Assembly (NCBI RefSeq): GCF_901709675.1
Contig: NC_051091.1
Location: 1,795,967-1,859,966, forward strand
Length of the DNA stretch: 64,000 nt
Source of the DNA: Syngnathus acus
Lineage: Eukaryota > Chordata > Actinopteri > Syngnathiformes > Syngnathidae
Direction of reading: 5' to 3'
Notes under the pieces: model-generated
Database searches by the model: none
What the model saw: the letters and a program-made list of their open reading frames with translations, nothing else
Told to the model about the DNA's origin: nothing
Shown here: positions 48,701 through 59,070 of the stretch, piece after piece
Layout: the number at the start of each line of letters is the position of its first letter
Position numbering within the stretch: position 1 is the first letter of the stretch
Translations under genes and position numbers: made by a program

Positions 48701-49612
48701 GAACAGAAGTCACCACGCAGCGAGGTACGCTCACGCACAAATATCTCGAAGATACTTATCGCCAGTGCGGCATTAATTTCCCCTGCGCTTGTGGGACCAA
48801 CCCTGCCGAAACAATAATAACTAAATAAAGAAAATAAGAAATTCGCAATTATTCTAATCCTAATTTGACTCTTTACAGAAAAACATGGTGTGGTCACAGA
48901 TGCCAACAAGGATGTTGGTGAGTTATCCATCGCATGACACATTTATTTTTTGAGTTGAACAGATTATTCATGTGTCTTTTTTTCAGATTATTTACCTGTT
49001 ATACTCAGCGTGGTGTGCGTCTCACTAGGTAAGTACTTCATTTACCCACACAAAGTAACGCTGCAACAACTTCAATGTTTTTTTTTGTGTTCAGTCGCAT
49101 GCATAGGGGTGCTCTCTCTTCATCGATGTCTTCTCAGGAGAAAAGGGTATGTCAAATTGGCTTACTACATTGTGTTTAATTCTTTGAGGGACAATGCAAG
49201 TCTGTTGCCATGGATACAGTAGGATCAGACGGACAGCAAATCTGACTAACATTAATTATTAAGCGCTTTCCCAATAATGTACTGAAGCATAAAACAAATG
49301 GACTCGATATTTTAAAAAAAAAAACGGATTGGGACATCTATAAAATAATTCACTGGGGATTTTTGTTTGTTGTTGTGCATCAGTAGTGAGAAACTGGAAT
49401 GCTCGACTTTTTGTTTAAAAAAAAAAAAGTGATTATAAAAATTATTTTTTATTTAATGTGCACACGTGGATGCTAGTACAAGCAAGGTAGCGAGCAAGTG
49501 ATCTGCTGAGTGAAAGAATGCGTGTGATAATATTGTATTTTTGTGACCTTGTAGCTCGTATGACACCAGGGAAGACCAGAAGTCTGAGTTTCTAATCTTC
49601 CAAAACATTTAG
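45633..49612 (+). CDS. RCA-type membrane protein with three CCP/sushi domains (CD46/CD55-like)
   Basis: Ten exons join in frame to give 313 residues. Order: hydrophobic signal peptide (1 to about 40); CCP1 about 41-101; CCP2 about 103-158; CCP3 about 161-219; a Ser/Thr/Ala-rich stalk (about 220-263); one transmembrane helix (about 266-286); a basic stop-transfer HRCLLRRKG; and a short tail. Each CCP has its four cysteines. Sequons: NVT and NWT in CCP1, NGT and NDS in CCP3. CCP1 and CCP3 are single phase-1 exons, while CCP2 is split inside a Gly codon (GG|T), the pattern known from mammalian RCA genes. The likely role is cell-surface control of C3/C4 fragments; the position near cd34 fits a CD46-type gene. 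IL-15R-alpha-like or other sushi receptors are less likely because there are three CCPs. The start could instead be the Met at 45663. Confidence 0.9.
45751..46776 (+). other. RCA-like gene intron 1
   Basis: About 1 kb, AT-rich. It was checked for a missed CCP exon (Cys-x-Pro start, Gly-Tyr, Trp before the last Cys); none was seen. Confidence 0.7.
46777..46962 (+). CDS. RCA-like gene exon 2: CCP1
   Basis: The acceptor is ttcctccag and the donor gtaaga; 62 codons, phase 1 at both ends. It encodes NCPTPQRGEN, then SNVTLECCKGFEKESGSE, IRCLNGNWTR and LIC. There are four canonical cysteines, the Trp before Cys4, and one extra Cys directly after Cys2. Confidence 0.93.
47444..47543 (+). CDS. RCA-like gene exon 3: CCP2, first half
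   Basis: The acceptor is gcacactag and the donor gtgagt. It encodes MDCGEPKPQPNMIF, then IIKVTCEKG. It ends after two bases of the Gly codon, the conserved split point of CCP exons in RCA genes. Confidence 0.92.
48006..48076 (+). CDS. RCA-like gene exon 4: CCP2, second half
   Basis: The acceptor is tttccacag and the donor gtaaat; 71 nt. It encodes YEISGSSFWQCYDWGWFGKS, then KCH, supplying Cys3, Cys4 and Trp residues. Confidence 0.92.
48174..48356 (+). CDS. RCA-like gene exon 5: CCP3
   Basis: The acceptor is tctttcag and the donor gtgagg; 61 codons, phase 1. It encodes LTCNEPAEVSNGTNSW, then IIVYNCDEGYTLIGNDSIHC and PPPECK. Four cysteines are present, but the usual Trp between Cys3 and Cys4 is absent (NDRGEYDSPPPEC). 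Confidence 0.93.
48632..48724 (+). CDS. RCA-like gene exon 6: Ser/Thr/Ala stalk
   Basis: The acceptor is gtttttgcag and the donor gtacgc; 31 codons, phase 1. It encodes VSASLAPSTTAAAAHRD and then TVTTQR-like sequence (GGTEVTTQR). It corresponds in place to the O-glycosylated STP region of CD46 and CD55. Confidence 0.85.
48879..48917 (+). CDS. RCA-like gene exon 7: membrane-proximal stalk (13 codons)
   Basis: The acceptor is ctttacag and the donor gtgagt; 39 nt, phase 1 at both ends, so it could be skipped without frame loss. It encodes KHGVVTDANKDV. Confidence 0.8.
48987..49028 (+). CDS. RCA-like gene exon 8: start of transmembrane helix
   Basis: The acceptor is ttttttcag and the donor gtaagt; 42 nt. 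It encodes YLPVILSVVCVSL, the first half of the helix. Confidence 0.88.
   Translation: MIYLLYSAWCASH
49095..49146 (+). CDS. RCA-like gene exon 9: end of transmembrane helix and stop-transfer
   Basis: The acceptor is tgtgttcag and the donor gtatgt; 52 nt, phase 1 to phase 2. It encodes ACIGVLSLHRCLLRRK. If this donor is not used, the frame continues 25 more codons to a TAG at 49220-49222, giving another tail. Confidence 0.87.
49555..49612 (+). CDS. RCA-like gene last coding exon: cytoplasmic tail
   Basis: The acceptor is accttgtag and the stop TAG at 49610-49612. With the carried bases it encodes SYDTREDQKSEFLIFQNI. No ITIM/ITAM is evident; a single Tyr is present. The 3' UTR runs on to a probable AATAAA at 49987-49992. 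Confidence 0.83.
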
Positions 49613-49986
49613 AAGGCTCCTTGCACGGAAAGGTACTCTAGTCCATCGCCATGCCTGAAAACATGCTCACTATTAATAAACACTGAACCCAATGAGGAAT
49701 TTTCAACATTTTTGTTTTGTTATACCTCCAGTTGGAAGAATGCCTATCTGCTGGAGAGCATCTGGGAAGTCAGGAAGGACGTGCCAACACACTGGAGCAG
49801 TTCCTCTAAAGGGAAAAAGGAATTTGATATATAATGCACTTCCATTCAGTTGAGTTCATGTGTCATCAGTCCAATGATAAACAACTGGTTAAGCACTTTT
49901 ATTTTCTCCTTACGTTTGCCACAATGTTGTAAATATTCACTGCCGCCTAAGTATTTTTTATTGTATTTTTTTATATCGATAACTGG

Positions 49987-49992
49987 AATAAA
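49987..49992 (+). terminator. Probable poly(A) signal of the RCA-like gene
   Basis: Exact AATAAA about 375 nt after the stop codon, following U-rich sequence. No cleavage data, so the site is inferred. Confidence 0.6.
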
Positions 49993-50324
49993 AGTCACTA
50001 ATGTGGGTCAAATGTGAAGTTTGGAAAGGTTCTTAGCGTGAGAACGTTGGTGTAGACGAGGACTACTACAATGTGGTACAGTTTGCTGACTGCGGCGGCG
50101 GCAGCTGATAAAAGACACAATCAGCTGCATTCTTCGCCTTTGCATGTTTCTGCCCCCTCATTGTGAGGCCCCCCCTTTGCTGGGCTGTGAAGGATAATGT
50201 CACACTTCATGGCAAAGAATGCAGAAAGCGGGCTACCTACGTTTGGTGCAAAAGAGATTCCAACTGAGATTCAAACCCATGCAGCCACCTCTTTCTACTG
50301 CGTTGCATATACATGAATTGAAAA

Positions 50325-50400
50325 CTTCTTCGCAAGTCTGCTTCATAAGTCCCAGGTTCAAATTTCTCCCCATGCGTGGTTTTCCCAGGTTCTCTTTGGC
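50325..50400. repeat. Fragment of the same dispersed-repeat family (5' portion)
   Basis: The words cccaggttcaaatttctccc and catgcgtggttttcccaggt resemble the tRNA-like/promoter-proximal part of that repeat. Diverged. Confidence 0.4.
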
Positions 50401-52845
50401 TTCCTCTCTTGAGGTGATTGTAGATGATCTATGTCTGAATACATAACACATGGTTGGATGTACCCAGCTGCATTTTTTAGATTGCCACAATGATCTAAAT
50501 TCATTTTGAAGACTTGGACCGTGTGTTTGTTTACTTTTGCATTGCATTGAATAGATTGTTTCATGTTTTGTCTTGGGTTCCCTTTGATTTTATGTCTCTT
50601 CTGCTCAATTGGATTTTGTCTCCACCCATTTTCGTCAACCCTTGTGCAATTGGCAAACACTGCTCAGGTGTTTCTTGCCCAGGTGTGCCTGGTTGTCTTG
50701 GCTATTTACATTTAGCTCCTTGTTCCCTGTTCTCTTTCAGCATGTTGGTAAGTTGCTGCTGTGACTTTCTTCCCTATTAGTTTATAGTCTGTTTTTCTTG
50801 GACATATTTTTTGAGCATTTTGCAATTTCCAAGTACCTTGTTTTTCCTCCCTGGTCAAGCATCCCTCCTTCCGTGCACTTGGGTCACACCAACACTTTGA
50901 ATTCCTAATTCAGACACTGATTTAAGAAAAAATAATAATAATCTTGTACTTTTACACACATTCCAGATCAGTGAAAACACTCAGACATCCATCCGACCGT
51001 TCACAGACGTTCAATAGACTGGTCGCTTGACTGGCCTGAATTCCTTTTATTCCCTGAGCAATTGCAACACAAGACGTAAGAGTTTGATTAATGTTGTGTC
51101 ATTTACGGGCTGGCCTCACAAGGCACAAGTATTTCTCCTTTTTGAGACAAACTAGCCTTTACTCATTATAATATTGTGTGTGCGTGCAAAATAACCTTGA
51201 GGGACTTCTATCTCAAGTAGTTAACAGGAAGAAAATGGCCTCATTGACAGAATATGCACTCATTTGCGTCTTATGTAATTGGGGATGTTCTCATTTTGGA
51301 AGCGAGCAGACATCGATAAACCCCACCCAAAGGGGGGGAAATTTGTTGGAAAACATTGGGCGGCAGCCACTGATTTATTTTCAACAAGTCGCATGAGCTG
51401 CAATGAAACAGATGCCAGTAATAAGCACTTTGCCCCACCGCTAAAGAGCAGCTGGGAGCATAAACTCCATGTGGTCACGTGTGGTTCTTGCTCGGCTCAA
51501 ACCACACGCTGCCAAGTCCCATTAGGAAATGATTGAAGCTTTTTTTTTTAAAGGAAAAACATGGAACCCTCCTGTGAATGATGGGGAAAAGGGTGCTGGG
51601 AAGCATGCAGGGTTGATGTGACCTCTGCACAAGAAGTGAGGAAACAAACTTGATAGTGCTTGACAACTGGGAAAAAAAATTGTCGTTCCCCACCCAGGTC
51701 ACTATCAGCCACTGTCGTCTCCTCATTACGTCACAGGCTTTTCATCGGCAAGCCTGCACAAGAAAAACATAACAAATTGTCGCCAAGGTTGAACATTGAT
51801 AAAATACTTGGACATGAATGGCTTTGAATGCATCTCCGTCCATTTAATATTTGATTTTTTTTTTTAGAAGTGCCCAAATTAATCGATTAACCGACAATTG
51901 CTCGATTATCCAATTCGCAGCTATTTTGTGTCATATTTTTTAATCATAAATATTGAAAAGGTTTCAAAGATATAATTGTCGACATTATTCTGAGCTGATC
52001 GGGAACAGAAAAAAAATACTAACAATCGGGATAACTTTTTAAGAACATCTGATCATTCTTAATTGGATTGGAAATTGCTCCAATTTTGTGTACAGGTATT
52101 CATCTTGGAGTTGTTGCCTTGTATGTGTTTTATACACTTCAGTATAAAATGAAACTACAGCCACTGTAAATCAAGCAACACTCATCACCTGCCCATTTTT
52201 TTTTTAGACTTCCAGTCTCCATCCTGTTTGTGCAGGACAGGAAAATGTTGAAACCAATTTGTCTGTCACTTTTGTAGGGATGGGAATTCAATATGTACGT
52301 GCTGCGATGACTCTGATTCCATGTAAATGAGGAATAAGAGTCATATTTCAAGTTTATTGCAGTGCGTAGCTACATCCTCTTTGGCGTCATCTGAGTGGGT
52401 TCGCACAGCTGAGCCCAGTTTCATTTTGTTCAAACAGAGCCGCTTGCATGGTGCATTTTGGTTAGTTTGCTTGGACTGTTTGTGTCTGGGTTTACTTTTC
52501 TGTCTGTCTTTAATTGATCTAAATGAATACAGTCATTATTGTCGTGTCCTCTGCAGCTATTTTAAATCAATGCATTGTCAGGTTTTCCTTTCCCTCCACT
52601 ATGGCATGAATCGACTTTAAGCCCAAATGATTAAATAAATAAACATGACTTCCAGACTGGCTTTACCCTGGGGCATCTGTAGTCCAGGTGGCATCCCACT
52701 TAAAAGGCTGTATACTTGAGCTTATCATCACTCAAAGGTTGTCTCAATTAGACCACACTCTTTGTGCCCCAGAAATGCAGACTCCCACATCCCTCTGTAT
52801 TTTTTTTATGTTTTGTACTACAGCTTTATTTGTTCAAAGATAATA

Positions 52846-52975
52846 GACTTAGACCAAACTTTATTCATCCCAGGGGGAAATTCACAGTCTCACAATTTCC
52901 ACACCCCAGAGAGGGGACATAAGAGACAGAAACAACCCAAACACTGCTGGGAGGCAATATCATAATAATAATGTA
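52846..52975. repeat. Retroelement-like dispersed fragment
   Basis: Begins agacttagaccaaactttat followed by tcatcccagggggaaattca, a widely repeated fish word, then a purine-rich tail and ATAATA. Family not assigned. Confidence 0.45.
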
Positions 52976-55900
52976 AAAATATAAAGAAAATATAATAGAA
53001 TTGAGGCTAATACACAATCAGCATTGTAAATAAGGTAAATCAGATGGATTTCCGTCACACGAGGCTGTCTAGGTTTTAAGACACAACAAACGACAGACAT
53101 ACTGTGAGTGTGTTTGTGTGTGTGTGTGGGTAGCGGGGCAGACAAAATATTTGCTGCAAAAGGACTTGAAAGTGCTTGTAAACTTTTGGGATGGTGAAGA
53201 TTTACTGTTTCTTGAAATGTGAGACAAACAAGATCTCTCTGTTATAATAACAGGAGCAGATGTTCATTTGAAATATTTGTTTCAATACACATTCCTCAGA
53301 GCCATGTTTTAGATTGATTACTGCTGCATCTTCTCGTACACACATACTGATAACTGAGCCATATGCGAGTCTTCAAACTTCACATCCAAGTCATCATATT
53401 TGTTTTTCCTGTTCCTCATATCATATTTGGTTTTCCGTTTGGTATATTTTATAATTCATAAAGGATCATGGTAGAGGCTACGAGTGAAGGGAGTGCCACT
53501 TTCAAACGATACTGATTCAAACAGTATTTACAAGTAGAAGACCAATACTCAAATGTAATCGTTTCCTTCTTAGTCCCGTGTTAATGGAATTCACGTGAAA
53601 GCAGCCCCTCTTGTGGAGCTTTTTTTGACATCTTGAGGTTTTTCTTGAGATGCCAAGAAAGGAAAATCTGACTGTAAAATGTTTGGTAGTCATGCTTGAT
53701 TGAGGAACTCCCTGTGACTCACATAAGCTTTGAGGTGAGCTGGTTTCGTGTTGATTTTGCAACGATATAAGACTTGCCAGGGTTTTATCATGCGAACAAA
53801 GCCTACATGAGGGGTGGAGCTGGATATTTCTCTCTCCGTCTCCTGTATGTATCCTGCATTGTTTGACATGGGTATCGGTACGATTAGGAGGAGAGTGAAG
53901 GCAAACCGGAAAATTGGGTATGAAGCTGTGACGGATCTCTGAATGTGGGCCATGTTTGGGTAAGAGTAAGGAGTGAATCTGCAAGGGAGGAGTCAGTGCA
54001 GGGGAAAATGATTCACGGGAGTGCGAAGACAGAGCTGTAACTTAAAAGTAGCACGGCATCATCCATCATCGTTCCCTATTTTTACAAGTTGTCTAAAAAT
54101 ATAACTCTCCAGAGGTTCATCAGCAATGAATCAACACTGTTGTGCAGAGTTTGACACTTACGTCATTTGTTATAGCATTAAGTGTTGAGTATTATTTTAA
54201 AATGAATTAATCACTCTCTAAAATAAAAGGCTTACCAGCATAGATAGGACTGTAAAATATAAATAACACCATCACATAGATAAAAAGAGGCATAAGGGTC
54301 AAGCAAGTGCAATTGGATATCATATCATAATTATTTTAAGGACTACTTTTATTTACGTCAGATTTTACAAAAATAACAGCACTCATGCTTGAATACAAAT
54401 ATTTAGTGACAGTATTCCCACTAATAGTATGACTAAACATGTTTTGAATCAATTCTTAATTCTAGTCTCCCCTCCCAAAGAATTGCCTGTTTATGTCAAC
54501 TTGCAAAAATCAGTCATATTTCAGCTTGACATTTGAAATATTTAATGAAGTGAAAAAAAGTGTGAGCATGAAAATTTCATATACATTTTACCACAGCTGA
54601 GTAAAACAACAAAAATACTTCAATAAAAATGTGTAAATGAAGTGTACCATTGAGCAGCCGCGATGATGTCACAAGGCTGCCACCTGTTGGCCTTGTAAGG
54701 CAGCACATCAACAAAGCTGCATGGCTTGAGCTTCCCTCCACATTGTAACCGATTTCAAATGGTGCTAGACATGATGGCAACTCTGAACACCAGAGGAAAA
54801 CGGTCAACCTTGGTGAGGCTGATGAGACGCCTTTGCTGTGCAAGCCCCCCGAAGTGTGTTCCTGCTCAAGAACACCGATTTCAAATGGTGCTAGATGGGA
54901 CTTTACACTCTAACACACCATCTGAAACCGGTTCCCTGGGGAGGAAGCCTCGAAAGTCTGAGTGTGCCTAAGGCCCGCCATCTGCAACACAAACAAGATT
55001 AGTCTTTTTTTTTCTCAAAATCATTGTTACTCTGGAACATTGTTTAGCATGATTTTTGCAATTTTTGCAACCGTAACAAGCATCGCATTGGACTGGATTA
55101 TGAGATTCAATCAAAAAGAACACCGCCAAACATTTGATTCTTTTGTTGCGCTGATAGCTCAAATCAAAAACTATTTTAAATCATTATTGTTTTTTTTAAT
55201 ACATTTGTGTGTACAGGCACTAGCATTCTACAATTATTTAATGAAGTCTTTTTTGCAGGGTTGACAGCCTGTTGTTTGAGTCCCGCTGTTCCTTCTAAAG
55301 TGGGTCAGACACGGAAAGCAACTTCTGAAAGTGGCACATGTGAGTACAACTGCATCCAGATGAAGCACAGCCAACTTTGAACATAAACACTACACTGTAC
55401 AAGCCCACATCGGCTTCCTTTTGCACCTTCCGAGCACAATCCAAAGTTTGTTTTGTTTCAAAGCCGAGTATAAGATTCCATTTGCCTTGCAGTCCTCTCC
55501 GCTGACGATGACAAAGCAACTAATCCAAAAAACCTCAGTGTGTCTTTCGGGGACAATTTTGATTGGGGCTAATCCTTACTCCCTTGTGCTTCAGCTTCTA
55601 AAACAACAGTTGTTTAGTGTCGCTGTCAATTTATGTCCTGGCCGGCCCGTATATGGGATAGACAGTCAATGCTTATGAGTGACAATTAATTAAAGGCATC
55701 GTCAGCCCAATTGAGGCACATCTGAATTGGTGACGACACCTAATGCTTGCATGCTCATGTGGTTGCGCGCGTATAAACAGAGTAGGTGGTTAATCCGATT
55801 ACAGATTAGAGGGCCTAATTTATCGGGCGTGAGAGAGGCAAACTCATCGGGCTACATCGAAAAGGTTTGCGCAAATGAGTTCCGCGGGCCCAAGTTGTCG

Positions 55901-57465
55901 CTTGACATCCTATGCCCCACTGTATTTGAATTATGAGGTTGGCATTTTTTTTCTTTCTTGAGAAAACGCAAAATGAATACACTGTTAGAAATGAAGTTCA
56001 TATTTCACAAACACATCATTTATCTGAATGTCATGTTTTGTAGGGGCGCATAACATAATATATTAAAAAGGAATCGTTTAATTGAGCCTTACCATAGTAT
56101 GGTAGTTTTTGTTTAGTCTGCCCCCCACTGGCCATATAAGGCTACTGCATTTAGAAGTGTGAAAGAGTTATGAGTTAAAAGCAAGATGGCCACCTCCGGT
56201 GTGATTTGTTGACTATGTTGAGACAATCGAGAGAGCAAGAAAGTATGCCCTCTTGGCTAGATGATTTTTTTAAAGCATTATTTTGACATTCCGTGTTAAT
56301 GTCAAGATGAAAAGATCACGTATCATCAACTGCAGTGTTATCAAATATTATCAACTCATCCGATCATCCATAAGCTGGTTCCTGACCTCCTTTCCTAAAC
56401 AATAAATGGTGAGTGAATACACCGAAGCCCGTGTGAGCACTTGTACCTGCTTTTCAATTATGAACTAGACATTGTAATTGTGGAAATACAGCGCCAATCT
56501 CAGCTCCCGCCTCGAGGCCAAAGTGGACAACATCCCCAAAGGATTTCCAGGTGGCTTTCAACATCTTATCAGAATAGATTGGGCTTGTTGCAAATGTTTT
56601 TATTTTTCATGCTCTCGTCCCTCCGGACCGCCACTGAAAACAAGTCGAGTCTTAGCCAATGCGCTGGTTGTTAATTTGGCCTGAGAGGCTGGGCCCCTCC
56701 CTTCAAAGAGAGTGGCAAAATAACTATTGAGGTCACGCTTCTCTTATCCGCAAAAGTGGGTCACTTGTTGCACTGCTCAGCCTCGGAAAGGACATTTGGA
56801 CTACAGATGACACAGCATTTACAGTCCTAAAAAAAGACTATTAACTATTACTAGTCATTAACTTCCTGTTTGTCTTGAATGATCCCAGAACTCCCAACCC
56901 TTGAGGAAGCCCTTTTAATCTCGACACTCTCGGACGGGTCAGGGGCAGGTGAGCAAGCACACCTCCCTGGACTATGATCAGCTGGAAAGGCCAACGTGTT
57001 TGTTGTGTCACACAGGTGAGGAGGCGGATTAATTGAAACGGCTTCAGTGAAAATACCGCCAACCCTGTTATGTCACGATTAGCCATTTACTCAATGCCTA
57101 CTTTGTCTGGTAGTAACTGTTCGACCTAAGTTTAGAGATGCTATCATTCACACACAGGCACTCTGACTCTGTTGCTAGCCAAAACAGCAGCACCTATCAA
57201 GGCAAGTAGACATTGTATAATATGGATTCAAGTGTGGCCTCCCAATGCATGTTGTATACATTACATTTGGTGGTATTTTTAACAAAAATATCAATCAGGA
57301 AGACTGAGTCATGGCCGCTTTTAGGCACCTTAGTCTTGCCGCTTGGGACTGAAGTGGACCATCCTCCAAGAAAATAATGTGTGACTCTTAAACATACACC
57401 AAGCAATTTTAAATGTGAAAACTATGACCCTGTGCCAAATTTCGAGGTGCCACAACTGTCTCCCT

Positions 57466-57978
57466 GTTTGTTTATTTATCTACGCAATCAAATGCCAGCA
57501 GCAGCATCCTTCTGGAAGGAGGAGGGCCAAGGGCGACTCAGCAGTGCCCCCCCTGAGCTTCAGATGATCTAATACCCTACTTACTGTATCGTTTTTTTCT
57601 TTTAAATCATTAACTGATGACCAGTACGTCAATTAGCTGGGAAAGGCACCTAAGTGCTATATATCCATATAGCTGTATTGCTAATTCCAAAAATGGGTAC
57701 AAATAAAACCCATCCCCATGTACCTTTATCATAGTATTTTTTGCAGTGGCGTCTGCCTAAAATGGTCCAAAGGATTTTGTGGCTGGTGACTTCCAAAGCA
57801 TATGATTCACCGCCCCCTGAAAAACATTCACTGGCACTGATTCATACGTTCTGAATGGAAGCATCTGCATGCGTTCTGCCTCCGTCTGTTTATTTATCTA
57901 CGCAATCAAATGCCAGTAGCATCCTTCTGGAAGGAAGAAGGGCCGATGGCGACTCAGCAGCGCCCCCTTGAGCTTCTG
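57466..57978. repeat. Direct duplication of about 95 bp
   Basis: Copies at 57466-57562 and 57886-57978 share tttatttatctacgcaatca, then atgccag, catccttctggaagga, gggcc, gcgactcagcag and gagctt, with scattered changes. They are about 320 bp apart. Confidence 0.85.
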
Positions 57979-58079
57979 GGCCGCAACGACTTTAATCATA
58001 TCAAGTGCGCACTTAAAAGAGGCCAGATTATTGTTGACCTCCTGACAGTTCGTGACGCAGCACAATGTTGTTGTTTTTT

Positions 58080-59070
58080 GACGCAGCAAAATGTTGTCAA
58101 TTGAAACGCGACGCCAGTTGCGTCACCGGTGACGTCCACTCGGTTTAGCCGTCAAATAGTAAGACTTGGTATCAAAGAAATTTTAATTAGTTTGTTACAA
58201 GTGAAAAAGGAGCGTGTTGATTCGTTTGGTGTGCCATTGTCAAGTGCGAACTGCGTAACACGGTACTCTTCCACTGCGTGATTACGCACTGGCCATCTCT
58301 TGCGCAGCATCCTATTCCAGGCTTTGCCTCCACGCGTTTTGTTTACATCGCTCTCATCCTCCCTGAAAAGCCCCGAGTCAAGTTTTGACGCCGAGTTGCG
58401 TGCACAAGTTGACGCGTTGTTTCTCCGTTCTGTTCTCTTGGCGGAAATTCCCACCGGATCTCAAGCGAAGCTCCTCTTCTGACGCAGTTTCATTTACCTG
58501 TTGTCAAGTTGAAGGCCAAAGCTTGTTTTGAAGGAGCACACTGTCACTCCTCGTCGCGTCTGTGTTATGATGACGACGGAGGTTTTTCTTTTTATTTAAA
58601 ATCACAGATTGAGCACTTAGCAGCACCGTCGGGCTTTTATTAGGAGCACTTCGCGCAACCATAAGGAACTACTTTTAGTGGTATTCTCGACGCGAGATTA
58701 CGCAGCGCGACGACGCTCTCTGCTCGGGATAACGTTCTTAACTTACGTGTTTATCGCGGAGATTGTTCCCCTCCAAAGCCGCTGAGGTGTCGTTGGTCCA
58801 ACCGCTCCTTCGTGAGAGCTCGGCCTGCCACGGTTGTCCCCTTCGCCGCCACAGTCGGCCCCACGAGCGCACGTTTATCTGCGGCGTATCCCACAGTAAC
58901 GATTTTCCATAGCGCAAACACCAGCGGCCCAACCTACAGACACTCCCCCGGACGCCGATTGGTCCAGAGCTCCACGAAACATCCACGTCATCCCAGGAAT
59001 CACATGTGGCTGACGCATATTTACAAACATCACTCGCGTCACGTGGTTTCAAGTGCCAGTTTTTTACCGT
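58080..59070. promoter_or_regulatory. CpG-rich promoter-like block without an assigned gene
   Basis: CpG is frequent here, unlike the AT-rich surroundings. Motifs include ATTGG (CCAAT reversed) at about 58959, CACGTG/CACGTCA words at 58984-59046 and CRE-like tgacgt at about 58129. On the minus strand, CGCGATAAACAC runs into a consensus donor gtaagt (plus 58741-58746). No coding gene could be attached to either side. Confidence 0.45.

Noticed and set aside
53517-53984. 155-codon minus-strand frame, and an overlapping frame 53690-53953 with a signal-peptide-like start
   Set aside because: Neither shows a known precursor pattern, and two overlapping open frames with no splice or start context argue for chance.
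58738-59052. 104-codon minus-strand frame in the CpG-rich block
   Set aside because: Trp/Arg-rich and featureless; the region looks like promoter/5' UTR rather than coding sequence.
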